NCBI RefSeq assembly: GCF_000521785.1
Contig: NZ_JALZ01000005.1
Coordinates: 62,001 to 126,000 of the forward strand
Reading direction: 5' to 3'
Source of the DNA: Roseivivax halodurans JCM 10272
GTDB taxonomy: Bacteria; Pseudomonadota; Alphaproteobacteria; Rhodobacterales; Rhodobacteraceae
DNA length: 64,000 bases
The notes below the pieces were generated by a model. That model made no database searches, had not been told where the DNA came from, and saw only the letters and a program-made list of their open reading frames with translations. Below are positions 7,977 to 17,507 of the stretch, piece by piece (position 1 is the first letter of the stretch; every line of letters starts with the position of its first letter). The position numbers and the translations under genes were made by a program.

Positions 7977-9587
7977 GTGACCCGCCTTTTCCTCATCGAC
8001 GACCGGACCCTGCCGGAGCCCGGCGCGCAGCTTCACGGCTTTGCCTGGGAGGGCGCGGATTTCGTGATCGGCACCGAAGGTCTCGCCGCGTTCGAGGCAG
8101 GCGGGCGCCGCCTGCCCTGGAGCGCCGACGGCGATCACGTGCTCGTCCGGCGCGAGGGCGGCGGCATCGGGATCGGCGCGGACTTCGCCGGCTGCCGGCA
8201 CCTCTTCTATTGGTCCGAGGGCCGGGACTGGGCGGTCTGCGAGAGTTTCATCGACCTCGTCGCGCATCTGCGCGGACGGGGCGTAGCGCTCCACGAGGAC
8301 ATCGCGCAGACAGGGGCGTTCCTGTCGCGCAAGCAGCTCTTCCAGCAGTTGACGACGGACCGCACCGCGGTGCGCGAGATCGCCTGCCTCGACGCCGGAG
8401 CGCGGATCGAGATCGGCCCCGATGGGCTTGTGGTGATCCCGCCCGATCCGGTGCCGGCCGAGGATTATGCCGCCGCGCTCGACGCCTTCATCGCGACGTG
8501 GCTGTCGCGGATGGCCACGTTGCGCGCGGCGCCCGATCTTGCCCTGCATGTCCATCTCTCGGGCGGGTTCGACAGCCGGGCCGTGGCGGCCTTCCACGTC
8601 TGGCTAGAACGGAACGAGGGCTCCTGCGAGAGCGCGTCGGTCCGATCCCTGACCGACGCGCGCCACGCCGATGACCTGAAGATCGCCGAAGAAATCGCTG
8701 CAGCGAGCGGCATCAGGCTCAACCACAACCCGCCGCGGCCGGGGCGGGCGCTGAGCCTTGAGGAGGCGCTCACGTCCTGGAGGCACCATTCCGCGGGGGC
8801 CTATACGCCCGTGCGCGTTCCCGCCTCGTTCGGAGACCCAAGAGATGTGCATTTCTCAGGCCATGCCTCGAGCGGCTACAAGTACACATTCGACGATGCG
8901 GCGGCGCGCCGGACGATCCGCCGGATGGAGCGGGCCTATGGCTATTTCGGCCGCGGCGACCGTCCCCGCTGGCGGTCGGCGCTCGAGGCGCATCTCGGAC
9001 GGCTGGAGGAGCGGACCGGCAGCCTCGGGCGAGCCTGGGGGTGCTGGCAGCGGGTGAACCGGGCGCGATTCCATGCCGGGCAGGCGGCCACCTACAAGAC
9101 GCAGGTCGCGATCTTCCATTCGCGGAGCGCGTCCCGGCTGGACGCGGCCCGACGACCTCTGACGGCGGATTTCCAACTCTACCACGACATTCTCGCGAGC
9201 CTCGCGCCCGAGATGATGGAGGTGCCCTTCGACGACGCCGCGAAGGCGCCGGGCGAGGCCGTTCGCGCCGCGCTGACGGTAAGGCAGCCTGCCCCTCCGG
9301 TGCCGGGCCGGGTCTGGGGTGCGTTCGAGCCCGCCCAGCCCGGCGGCACGCCGCTGTCGCGCTCGAAATTGGCCCGGGCGCTGCTGGACGAGGTGGACGC
9401 GGGCTGGTCCGACCTGCCGCGGCGGCGGGTCACGCTGCTCTTTCGCTGGCACATCGCGCGGCTGCGGCGCCGGATCAGGGCGGGGCGCGCCCCGCACGCG
9501 GTGAAGATGCGGCATCTCCATTCGGCGTGGCTGCTGATCCGGCTGAGCCAGCTCGGGGTCCGGATGGACGGGCCGGGTCAGGAATAG
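7977..9587 (+). CDS. Asparagine-synthetase-like PP-loop protein with a degenerate glutaminase domain
   Basis: 536 residues from a GTG start. The middle carries HLSGGFDSRAVAAF, the SGGxDS pyrophosphate-binding loop (Ser195-Ser200) of asparagine synthetase and beta-lactam synthetase type enzymes, which adenylate a carboxylate and transfer an amine. The N-terminal 150 residues look like the class II glutaminase fold, but residue 2 is Thr rather than the catalytic Cys, so glutamine hydrolysis is not expected. The C-terminal 90 residues are rich in Arg. It starts 65 bases after dnaE2 and its last 10 bases overlap convergently with uppP. No partner gene suggests a substrate. It could make an amide bond with free ammonia or an amine, or act in a natural-product or surface-polymer pathway. 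Confidence 0.75.
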   Translation: MTRLFLIDDRTLPEPGAQLHGFAWEGADFVIGTEGLAAFEAGGRRLPWSADGDHVLVRREGGGIGIGADFAGCRHLFYWSEGRDWAVCESFIDLVAHLRGRGVALHEDIAQTGAFLSRKQLFQQLTTDRTAVREIACLDAGARIEIGPDGLVVIPPDPVPAEDYAAALDAFIATWLSRMATLRAAPDLALHVHLSGGFDSRAVAAFHVWLERNEGSCESASVRSLTDARHADDLKIAEEIAAASGIRLNHNPPRPGRALSLEEALTSWRHHSAGAYTPVRVPASFGDPRDVHFSGHASSGYKYTFDDAAARRTIRRMERAYGYFGRGDRPRWRSALEAHLGRLEERTGSLGRAWGCWQRVNRARFHAGQAATYKTQVAIFHSRSASRLDAARRPLTADFQLYHDILASLAPEMMEVPFDDAAKAPGEAVRAALTVRQPAPPVPGRVWGAFEPAQPGGTPLSRSKLARALLDEVDAGWSDLPRRRVTLLFRWHIARLRRRIRAGRAPHAVKMRHLHSAWLLIRLSQLGVRMDGPGQE

Positions 9588-10381
9588 GCGTAGATCAGGA
9601 GGATCACGCCCAGCACCACGCGGTAGATGACGTAAGGCGTGAAGCTGACCGAGCGCAGCAGGCGCATCATCAGCGCGAGCGCTCCGAGGGCGGCGACGAA
9701 GGCGAGGGCGGCGGCGATGGCGCCGTCGACGGCCGCCTGCGCATCCGCCTCGCCGATCACCTCGAGGCCAAGAAGCGCGCCCGAGGCGACGATCGTCGGG
9801 ATCGACATCAGCATGGAGAGCTTCGCCGCGCCGTGGCGGTCGTAGCCGAGCGCGCGGCCCGCGGTGATCGTGATGCCCGAGCGGGACGTGCCGGGAATGA
9901 GGGCTGCCGCCTGGGAGAGGCCCATGATCACCGCGTGTTTCAGGGTCCAGCTCTCGGCGGAGCGGATCGCGGGCATCCGGGTGTCGAACCACCAGAGCAC
10001 CACGCCGAAGACCAGCATCGCCCAGCCGACCACCGCGACCGAGCGCAGCGCCTCGTCGAGCCCGGCGAGGTTGAGAGCGAAGCCGGCGACGATCACGGGG
10101 ATCGTCGCGACGGCGAGGCAGAGCGCGAGGAAGGCGCCCGCGGTGTCGACCTTGCCGCGCGCGAGGCGCAGCGTACCGGCGAGCGCGACGCGCACGTCGC
10201 TCCAGAAGTAGATCACGACGGCGAGGAGCGTGCCGACATGGACAGCAACGTCGATCACCTGACCCTGGTCCTGCATTCCCGTGAGCCCCGGCAGCAGAAT
10301 CAGGTGACCGGAGGACGAGATCGGGAGAAACTCCGTGATGCCCTGGATGAGGGCGAGGAGGATCAGCTGGAAAAGCGGCAT
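9578..10381 (-). CDS. uppP: Undecaprenyl-diphosphatase UppP (BacA)
   Basis: 267 residues from ATG 10381 (an upstream ATG adds only 10 polar residues before the first helix). This is an integral inner-membrane enzyme that dephosphorylates undecaprenyl diphosphate so the lipid carrier can be reused for peptidoglycan and polysaccharide synthesis; overexpression gives bacitracin resistance. The two active-site motifs are clear: QGITEFLPISSSGHL near the N-terminus and IPGTSRSGITI in the middle. About eight hydrophobic helices span the rest, ending VVLGVILLIYAYS. Length is normal for the family (about 265-275). It converges with the PP-loop gene by a 10-base overlap and diverges from gltD. Confidence 0.96.
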   Translation of the reverse strand: MPLFQLILLALIQGITEFLPISSSGHLILLPGLTGMQDQGQVIDVAVHVGTLLAVVIYFWSDVRVALAGTLRLARGKVDTAGAFLALCLAVATIPVIVAGFALNLAGLDEALRSVAVVGWAMLVFGVVLWWFDTRMPAIRSAESWTLKHAVIMGLSQAAALIPGTSRSGITITAGRALGYDRHGAAKLSMLMSIPTIVASGALLGLEVIGEADAQAAVDGAIAAALAFVAALGALALMMRLLRSVSFTPYVIYRVVLGVILLIYAYS

Positions 10382-10600
10382 GCGGAGGCTCCGGTGCGTG
10401 ACGCGCGTCACCTATAATTTTGCACCGCAGAAAGAGAAGTGGAAAAGTAGGTCCGGTCTGATACATAAATTTGGCTTTCTCGCGACGAGATATATCTTCA
10501 TGCGGCAAGAAAGATGCAACTATGTCAGTCATGCTGACTTTTATTACGGTTTACGTCCCGGTATAGACGCGGACCGAAGCCACTTTCCGGAGACGTTCTC
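10382..10600. promoter_or_regulatory. AT-rich divergent promoter region of uppP and gltD
   Basis: This 219-base gap is far richer in A+T than the flanking genes. On the plus strand TTGGCT (10471-10476) and TATCTT (10493-10498) are spaced by 16 bases and could be a promoter for gltD. A small inverted repeat GTCAG-N5-CTGAC lies near 10524-10538, and TATAGA at 10562-10567 is another possible -10 element. The gltD ribosome-binding site GGAGA is at about 10589. No specific regulator site (such as NtrC or Lrp) can be named. Confidence 0.4.
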
Positions 10601-12040
10601 ATGGCGAAGCAGCCGATGCTGAAATTCGTGAATGTCGGGCGCGACATGCCCGAAAAGCGCACCGCCGATGCGCGTGCCCACGACTTTCACGAGATCTATG
10701 CCGAGTTCGCCGAGGAGAAGGCCGCCGAGCAGGCGGGGCGGTGTTCGCAATGCGGCGTGCCCTATTGCCAGTCACACTGCCCGCTGCACAACAACATTCC
10801 CGACTGGCTCAAGCTGACCGCGGAAGGCCGGCTCGAGGAGGCCTACGAGCTCAGCCAGGCGACCAACACCTTCCCCGAGATCTGCGGCCGGATCTGCCCG
10901 CAGGACAGGCTCTGCGAGGGCAATTGCGTGATCGAGCAGTCGGGCCACGGCACCGTCACTATCGGCGCGGTCGAGAAGTACATCACCGACACCGCCTGGG
11001 AGAAGGGCTGGGTCAAGCCTATCGTCCCCGCGATGGAGCGCACGGAATCGGTTGCGGTCATCGGTGCGGGGCCGGGCGGTCTTGCCGCGGCGGACGTGCT
11101 GCGCCGCGCGGGCGTGCAGGTGACGGTCTACGACCGCCACGACCGCGCGGGCGGGCTGATGACCTACGGCATCCCGGGCTTCAAGCTCGAGAAGGAGGTG
11201 GTCATGCGGCGCAACGACCAGCTCGAGACCGGCGGGGTGACCTTCAAGCTCAACTGCGCGGTGGGCGAGGACATCTCGTTCGACGAGATCCGCGAGGCTC
11301 ATGACGCGGTCATTATCGCGACCGGCGTCTACAAGAGCCGCGATCTGCAGGGGCCGGGCGCCGGCGCCGCGGGCATCGTGCGGGCGATCGACTTCCTGAC
11401 GGCTTCGAACCGCGCGGTGAATTTCGGCGACGACGTGCCCGAATTCGCAAGCGGCGAGCTCAATGCCAAGGGCAAGCGCGTCGTGGTGATCGGCGGCGGC
11501 GACACCGCGATGGATTGCGTGCGCACCTCGATCCGCCAGGGCGCGGAGAGCGTGAAGTGCCTCTATCGACGCGACCGTCACAACATGCCCGGCTCGCAGC
11601 GCGAGGTTGCCAATGCCGAGGAGGAGGGCGTCGAGTTCGAATGGCTGACCGCGCCCAAGGCCTTCAAGGGCGATCCGGTGAGCGCCGTCGTGGTGCAGCA
11701 GATGCGCCTCGGCCAGCCCGACGCGACCGGCCGCCAGTCGCCGGAGGTGATCGAGGGGGCCGATTACGACGAGCCTGCCGATCTCGTGATCAAGGCGCTC
11801 GGCTTCGAGCCCGAGGAGCTGCCGAAGCTCTGGGGCGCCGACGGGCTCGAGGTCACGCGCTGGGGCACGGTGAAGGCCGAGTTCGGCTCGGGTGCGACGT
11901 CGATCCCGGGGGTCTATGCGGTGGGCGACATCGTGCGCGGCGCGAGCCTCGTCGTTTGGGCGATCAAGGACGGCCGCGACTGCGCCGATGCGGTTCTGAG
12001 CCAGCTGAACGACGCGAGCGCGTCGGTCGCGGCGGAGTGA
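10601..12040 (+). CDS. gltD: Glutamate synthase (NADPH) small subunit
   Basis: 479 residues. The beta subunit of GOGAT passes electrons from NADPH through FAD to the large subunit, which makes two glutamates from glutamine and 2-oxoglutarate. N-terminal cysteine clusters for the 4Fe-4S centres are present (CSQCGVPYCQSHCPLHN, CGRICPQDRLCEGNC), then the FAD dinucleotide fold VIGAGPGGLAAADVLRRAG near residue 150, the NADPH fold VIGGGDTAMDC near 293, and the C-terminal GVYAVGDIVRGASLVVWAI motif. The length is normal (about 470-485). The start is supported by GGAGA 7-8 bases upstream. It is separated from gltB by a GFA-family gene on the same strand. Confidence 0.97.
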   Translation: MAKQPMLKFVNVGRDMPEKRTADARAHDFHEIYAEFAEEKAAEQAGRCSQCGVPYCQSHCPLHNNIPDWLKLTAEGRLEEAYELSQATNTFPEICGRICPQDRLCEGNCVIEQSGHGTVTIGAVEKYITDTAWEKGWVKPIVPAMERTESVAVIGAGPGGLAAADVLRRAGVQVTVYDRHDRAGGLMTYGIPGFKLEKEVVMRRNDQLETGGVTFKLNCAVGEDISFDEIREAHDAVIIATGVYKSRDLQGPGAGAAGIVRAIDFLTASNRAVNFGDDVPEFASGELNAKGKRVVVIGGGDTAMDCVRTSIRQGAESVKCLYRRDRHNMPGSQREVANAEEEGVEFEWLTAPKAFKGDPVSAVVVQQMRLGQPDATGRQSPEVIEGADYDEPADLVIKALGFEPEELPKLWGADGLEVTRWGTVKAEFGSGATSIPGVYAVGDIVRGASLVVWAIKDGRDCADAVLSQLNDASASVAAE

Positions 12041-12143
12041 CGACATCGATGGGAGCGGTCTTAACGGTTCGCTGCCGAACCCACGGTATGCTCGGAGCAC
12101 CGCGCCCTCGTTCAGGGCCGGACCGGCAACGGAGGGCCATTCG

Positions 12144-12578
12144 ATGATGAGCGACAAGACGGGACATTGCCTCTGCGGCGCGGTGCGCTTCTCGGCGCGC
12201 AACGTCAAGCGCGGCTTCGGCGCGTGCCATTGCAAGATGTGCCAGCGCTGGGCCGGGGCGGCGATGCTGGCCGTGACGGTGCCGGCGGATGCGCTGACGG
12301 TCGAGGGGGCCGACAAGGTCCGCACGCGGCAGAGCTCGGACTGGGCGACCCGGTCCTGGTGCGACGAATGCGGCTCGAACCTCTGGTACCGGTTTACGGG
12401 CGAGGGGGCGGACGGCTCCTACGAGGTGCCGCTGGGGCTCTTCGACGACACCACCGGCTTCGTGCTCGAGCAGGAGATCTTCGTCGACCAGAAGTCCGAC
12501 GCATTCGAGCTGAAGGGTGACCACGAGCGGCTGACCAAGGCCGAGGTGATAGAGAAATACAACATCCCGGCGTCCTGA
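12144..12578 (+). CDS. GFA family zinc protein (glutathione-dependent formaldehyde-activating-like)
   Basis: 144 residues. Three cysteine groups typical of the GFA/CENP-V beta-tent fold bind zinc: GHCLCGAVRFSA near residue 7, ACHCKMCQRW near 27, and WCDECGSNLWYR near 71. The family is named for Gfa, proposed to speed formation of S-hydroxymethyl-glutathione, but most members have no proven reaction. A GGAGGG site is 8 bases before the first of two adjacent ATGs. It sits between gltD and gltB in the same direction (103 and 133 bases away), so it is probably co-transcribed with them. Whether it has any role in glutamate synthesis cannot be told. Confidence 0.9.
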   Translation: MMSDKTGHCLCGAVRFSARNVKRGFGACHCKMCQRWAGAAMLAVTVPADALTVEGADKVRTRQSSDWATRSWCDECGSNLWYRFTGEGADGSYEVPLGLFDDTTGFVLEQEIFVDQKSDAFELKGDHERLTKAEVIEKYNIPAS

Positions 12579-12711
12579 CGCGGGGATTGCGGGCAGGGCG
12601 CCCGGTTGCAAGAGGCGCCCGCCCCGACATGGGAAGAGGTCCGGCCACAGGCCCGGATACGGAGCTACGTCCGGTCGCCTTTGCAGCGGCCTTTCGAGAG
12701 AGGATGACGCC

Positions 12712-15700
12712 ATGACCAAGTACGACGCCGAATGGGCGGCCCGCGAAGAGGCCAAGCGTGACTGGCTCGCCAAGAACGGCCTCTATTCGCACGAGGACGA
12801 ACATTCCTCCTGCGGCGTGGGCCTCGTGGTCAGCCTCGACGGGGAGCCGTCGCGCAAGGTGGTCAAGCACGGGATCAACGCGCTGAAGGCGGTCTGGCAC
12901 CGCGGCGCGGTCGACGCGGACGGCAAGACCGGCGACGGCGCCGGCATCCACGTGCAGATCCCGGTCAACTTCTTTTACGACCAGATCGACCGCACCGGGC
13001 ACACGCCGGACAAGGACAAGCTCATCGCCGTCGGCCAGGTGTTTCTGCCGCGGACCGATTTCGGCGCGCAGGAGACCTGCCGCACGATCGTCGAGAGCGA
13101 AGTGCTGCGGATGGGCTACTACATCTATGGCTGGCGGCACGTTCCGGTGAACATCGAGTGCCTCGGCGAGAAGGCGAACGCGACCCGTCCCGAGATCGAG
13201 CAGATCCTGATCTCGAACTCCAAGGACGTCGACGAGGAGACCTTCGAGCGCGAGCTCTACGTCATCCGCCGCCGGGTCGAGAAGGCGACCGCCGCCGCCG
13301 GTGTGAACCAGTTCTACATCGCATCGCTGAGCTGCCGGTCGATCATCTACAAGGGCATGATGCTCGCGCAGGACGTGGCCGAGTTCTATCCCGACCTGCA
13401 GGACGACAGGTTCGAGAGCGCCTTCGCGATCTATCACCAGCGCTATTCGACCAACACCTTCCCGCAATGGTGGCTGGCGCAGCCCTTCCGCATGCTCGCG
13501 CATAACGGCGAGATCAACACGCTGAAGGGCAACACCAACTGGATGAAGAGCCACGAGATCCGCATGGCCTCGTCCACGTTCGGGGACCGCGCGGCGGACA
13601 TCAAGCCGATCATCGCGAGCGGCGCGTCGGATTCGGCGGCGCTCGACGCGGTGTTCGAGGTGCTGGTGCGCGCGGGACGCAACGCGCCGATGGCCAAGAC
13701 GATGATGGTGCCGGAATCGTGGTCCAAGCAGGCCGAGGAGCTGCCGCAGGCCTGGCGCGACATGTATTCCTACTGCAACTCGGTGATGGAGCCCTGGGAC
13801 GGTCCGGCCGCGCTCGCCATGACCGACGGCCGCTGGGTCTGCGGCGGGCTCGACCGCAACGGCCTGCGCCCCATGCGCTACGTGGTGACCGGCGACGGGC
13901 TGATGATCGCGGGCTCCGAGGCGGGCATGGTCCCGATCGACGAGAGCACGGTGCGCGAGAAGGGGGCGCTCGGCCCCGGCCAGATGATCGCCGTCGACAT
14001 GAAGGAGAAGAAGCTCTACCGCGACGTCGAGATCAAGGACAAGCTCGCCGCCTCGCAGCCCTTCGGCGACTGGGTGGGCAAGATCGTCGAGCTCGACGAT
14101 GCGCTCGCATCGGTCACCGAGGAGCCGATGTTCGAGGCGGGCGACCTGCGCCGCCGCCAGATCGCGGCCGGCTATTCGGTCGAGGAGATCGAGCAGATCC
14201 TCTCGCCCATGGCCGAGGACGGCAAGGAGCAGATCGCCTCGATGGGCGATGACACGCCGTCGGCGGTTCTTTCCAAGCGCTACCGGCCGCTCAGCCACTT
14301 CTTCCGGCAGAACTTCAGCCAGGTGACCAACCCGCCGATCGACTCACTTCGCGAATTCCGGGTGATGTCGCTCAAGACGCGGTTCGGCAACCTCAAGAAC
14401 GTGCTCGACGAGAGCTCGTCGCAGACCGAGATCCTCGTGCTCGACAGCCCCTTCGTCGGCAACCGGCAATTCGACGAGCTGACGCGCAACTTCAACGTCG
14501 AGATGGTCGAGATCGACTGCACCTTCGAGGCCGGCGCGGGCCGCGACACGCTGCGACGCGGGCTCGAGCGCATCCGCGCCGAGGCCGAGGACGCGGTGCG
14601 GTCGGGCGCGGGGCATATCGTGCTGACCGATCACCACCAGGACGAGGGCAAGGCGCCGATGCCGATGATCCTCGCCACCTCGGCGGTGCATTCCCACCTG
14701 ACGCGGAAGGGGCTTCGGACCTTCTGCTCGCTCAACGTGCGCTCCGCGGAATGCATCGATCCGCATTACTTCGCGGTGCTGATCGGCGCGGGCGCCACGA
14801 TCGTGAACCCCTATCTCGCCGAGGATACGGTCGCCGACCGCATCCGCCGCGGCCTGATCGAGGGCAGCCTCACCGAGGCGATGGCCCGCTACCGCGAGGC
14901 GGTCGATTTCGGCCTGCTCAAGATCATGTCCAAGATGGGCATCTCGGTGGTGTCGTCCTATCGCGGCGGGCTCAACTTCGAGGCAGTGGGCCTCAGCCGC
15001 GCGATGTGCGCCGAGTTCTTCCCCGGCATGCTGAGCCGGATATCGGGCATCGGCGTCTCGGGCATCCAGAAGAAGGTGGAGGAGATCCACGCGCTCGGCT
15101 TCCGCGGAGGCAAGGACGTGCTTCCGATCGGCGGCTTCTACAAGTCGCGCAAGACCGGCGAGACCCATGCCTGGGGCGCGCAGACGATGCACCTGATGCA
15201 GATGGCCTGCAACAAGGGCTCGTTCGAGATGTGGAAGACCTACTCGAAGGCGATGCAGGCGAACCCTCCGATCCACCTGCGCGACCTGCTGGCGATCAAG
15301 CCGGTGGGAGAGGCGGTGCCGCTCGAGGAGGTCGAATCGATCACCTCGATCCGCAAGCGGTTCGTGACGCCCGGCATGTCGCTCGGTGCGCTGTCGCCCG
15401 AGGCGCACAAGACGCTGAACGTCGCGATGAACCGCATCGGCGCGAAGTCCGACTCTGGCGAGGGCGGCGAGGATCCGGCGCATTTCACGCCCGAGCCCAA
15501 CGGCGACAACCCGTCCGCCAAGATCAAGCAGGTGGCCTCGGGCCGGTTCGGCGTGACGGCGGAATACCTCAACCAGTGCGAGGAGCTCGAGATCAAGGTG
15601 GCGCAGGGCGCCAAGCCCGGCGAGGGCGGCCAGCTTCCGGGCATGAAGGTCACCAAGCTCATCGCGCGTCTGCGGCACTCGACGCCGGGCGTGACGCTGA

Positions 15701-17250
15701 TCTCGCCGCCGCCGCACCACGACATCTACTCGATCGAGGACCTCGCGCAGCTGATCTACGACCTCAAGCAGATCAACCCGCGCGCCAAGGTCACGGTGAA
15801 GCTGGTCGCCTCCTCGGGCGTCGGCACGATCGCGGCGGGCGTCGCCAAGGCGAAGGCCGACGTGATCCTGATCTCGGGCCATAACGGCGGCACGGGTGCG
15901 TCGCCCGCGACGTCGATCAAGTATGCGGGCCTGCCGTGGGAGATGGGCCTCACCGAGGCGCATCAGGTGCTGTCGCTCAACAACCTGCGCAGCCGGATCA
16001 CGCTGCGCACGGATGGCGGCCTGCGCACCGGGCGCGACATCGTCATGGCGGCGATGCTCGGGGCCGAGGAATACGGCATCGGCACCGCCGCGCTGATCTC
16101 CATGGGCTGCATCATGGTGCGGCAGTGCCAGTCGAACACCTGCCCGGTGGGCGTCTGCACGCAGGACGACACGCTGCGGGCCAAGTTCACCGGGAACGCG
16201 GACAAGGTGGTGAACCTCATCACCTTCTACGCCCAGGAGGTGCGCGAGATCCTCGCCTCGATCGGCGCGCGGTCGCTCGACGAGGTGATCGGCCGCGCGG
16301 ACCTCTTGAGCCAGGTGAGCCGCGGGTCGGACCATCTCGACGATCTCGACCTCAACCCGCTGCTGATCCGCGTGGACGGCTCGGACGAGGTGAAGCTCGA
16401 CCGCAACGGGCCGCGCAACGAGGTGGACGACACGCTCGACGCCGAGATCGTCAAGGACGCGCAGCGCTTCCTCGAGGACGGCGAGAAGATGCAGCTCTCC
16501 TACGCGGTGCAGAACGTCCACCGCACGGTGGGCACGCGCACCTCGAGCCACATCGTCAAGAAGTTCGGCATGAACAACGCGCTTCAGCCGGACCACCTGA
16601 CGGTGAAGCTGACGGGATCGGCGGGCCAATCGCTCGGCGCCTTCGCCGCCCCGGGCCTCAAGATCGAGGTCATGGGAGATGCCAACGACTATGTCGGCAA
16701 GGGCCTCTCGGGCGGCACGGTCGTGGTGCGTCCGCCGATGAACTCGCCGCTCGTCGCGGCCGAGAACACGATCATCGGCAACACGGTCCTCTACGGCGCG
16801 ACGGCGGGCTACCTCTTTGCTGCGGGCCGGGCGGGCGAGCGCTTTGCGGTGCGCAACTCGGGCGCGCAGGTCGTGGTCGAGGGCTGCGGGTCGAACGGCT
16901 GCGAGTACATGACGGGGGGCGTCGCGGCGATCCTCGGGCCGATCGGTCCGAATTTCGGCGCGGGCATGACCGGCGGCATGGCGTATCTCTACGACCCCGA
17001 GGGCGCGACCGACAAGCTGATCAACATGACCTCGCTCGTGACCTGCGCGGTCACGACGCCCGAATGGGTGGCCGAGCTCAAGGGCCTGGTCGAGCGGCAC
17101 CTCGCCGAGACCGGCAGCCAGCGCGCGCGGGACATCCTGCAGCACTGGGAGGAGGAGCTGCCGCACTTCGTCCAGGTCTGCCCGCGGGAGATGCTCGACA
17201 AGATCGCGCATCCGCTCGGCATCGAGAACGAGGCCATTCCGGCCGAGTGA
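12712..17250 (+). CDS. gltB: Glutamate synthase large subunit
   Basis: 1,512 residues. The alpha subunit of NADPH-GOGAT contains the glutaminase and synthase sites. The class II amidotransferase nucleophile is Cys34 in the EHSSCGVGLV segment, meaning a 33-residue propeptide must be removed. The central and FMN-binding synthase domains include GEGGEDPAHF, SAKIKQVASGRFGV, AKPGEGGQLPG and ISGHNGGTGASP. The 3Fe-4S cysteines are in GCIMVRQCQSNTCPVGVC. The C-terminal GXGXG beta-helix domain is present (GDANDYVGKGLSGG onward). The length matches the family (about 1,500). Its position downstream of gltD and a GFA gene suggests one nitrogen-assimilation unit. Confidence 0.98.
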   Translation: MTKYDAEWAAREEAKRDWLAKNGLYSHEDEHSSCGVGLVVSLDGEPSRKVVKHGINALKAVWHRGAVDADGKTGDGAGIHVQIPVNFFYDQIDRTGHTPDKDKLIAVGQVFLPRTDFGAQETCRTIVESEVLRMGYYIYGWRHVPVNIECLGEKANATRPEIEQILISNSKDVDEETFERELYVIRRRVEKATAAAGVNQFYIASLSCRSIIYKGMMLAQDVAEFYPDLQDDRFESAFAIYHQRYSTNTFPQWWLAQPFRMLAHNGEINTLKGNTNWMKSHEIRMASSTFGDRAADIKPIIASGASDSAALDAVFEVLVRAGRNAPMAKTMMVPESWSKQAEELPQAWRDMYSYCNSVMEPWDGPAALAMTDGRWVCGGLDRNGLRPMRYVVTGDGLMIAGSEAGMVPIDESTVREKGALGPGQMIAVDMKEKKLYRDVEIKDKLAASQPFGDWVGKIVELDDALASVTEEPMFEAGDLRRRQIAAGYSVEEIEQILSPMAEDGKEQIASMGDDTPSAVLSKRYRPLSHFFRQNFSQVTNPPIDSLREFRVMSLKTRFGNLKNVLDESSSQTEILVLDSPFVGNRQFDELTRNFNVEMVEIDCTFEAGAGRDTLRRGLERIRAEAEDAVRSGAGHIVLTDHHQDEGKAPMPMILATSAVHSHLTRKGLRTFCSLNVRSAECIDPHYFAVLIGAGATIVNPYLAEDTVADRIRRGLIEGSLTEAMARYREAVDFGLLKIMSKMGISVVSSYRGGLNFEAVGLSRAMCAEFFPGMLSRISGIGVSGIQKKVEEIHALGFRGGKDVLPIGGFYKSRKTGETHAWGAQTMHLMQMACNKGSFEMWKTYSKAMQANPPIHLRDLLAIKPVGEAVPLEEVESITSIRKRFVTPGMSLGALSPEAHKTLNVAMNRIGAKSDSGEGGEDPAHFTPEPNGDNPSAKIKQVASGRFGVTAEYLNQCEELEIKVAQGAKPGEGGQLPGMKVTKLIARLRHSTPGVTLISPPPHHDIYSIEDLAQLIYDLKQINPRAKVTVKLVASSGVGTIAAGVAKAKADVILISGHNGGTGASPATSIKYAGLPWEMGLTEAHQVLSLNNLRSRITLRTDGGLRTGRDIVMAAMLGAEEYGIGTAALISMGCIMVRQCQSNTCPVGVCTQDDTLRAKFTGNADKVVNLITFYAQEVREILASIGARSLDEVIGRADLLSQVSRGSDHLDDLDLNPLLIRVDGSDEVKLDRNGPRNEVDDTLDAEIVKDAQRFLEDGEKMQLSYAVQNVHRTVGTRTSSHIVKKFGMNNALQPDHLTVKLTGSAGQSLGAFAAPGLKIEVMGDANDYVGKGLSGGTVVVRPPMNSPLVAAENTIIGNTVLYGATAGYLFAAGRAGERFAVRNSGAQVVVEGCGSNGCEYMTGGVAAILGPIGPNFGAGMTGGMAYLYDPEGATDKLINMTSLVTCAVTTPEWVAELKGLVERHLAETGSQRARDILQHWEEELPHFVQVCPREMLDKIAHPLGIENEAIPAE

Positions 17251-17507
17251 CCAGGGCTGCGCCGCGCGGAGACACGGGGTCTGCGCGGCGTTTGCCGTTC
17301 CGCTGTCACGAAATCACCGCGATCCGGGCACACCGGCGCTCCGAACCGGTGGTCCATCGAGCGCGGTCCGCATAGACTTCGCTCGAATGCGGATCGGTTC
17401 CGTGACAAGTGGACCTGGTTAACTCCGGAGGAGCGGTAGCTTCTCCGGAGGCTGGACCGGGCCGCGTGTGGCACAGCGGAACCGGTCATCGGAACGGGGA
17501 TGACGAG

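Noticed and set aside
12596-12620. GGGCGCC/GGCGCCC inverted repeat between the GFA gene and gltB
   Set aside because: No T-tract follows and both flanking genes are on the same strand, so I did not call a terminator; it may be an attenuator-like stem but there is no support.
14344-17211. A 955-codon antisense frame inside gltB
   Set aside because: Shadow of gltB; composition and lack of motifs show it is not coding.
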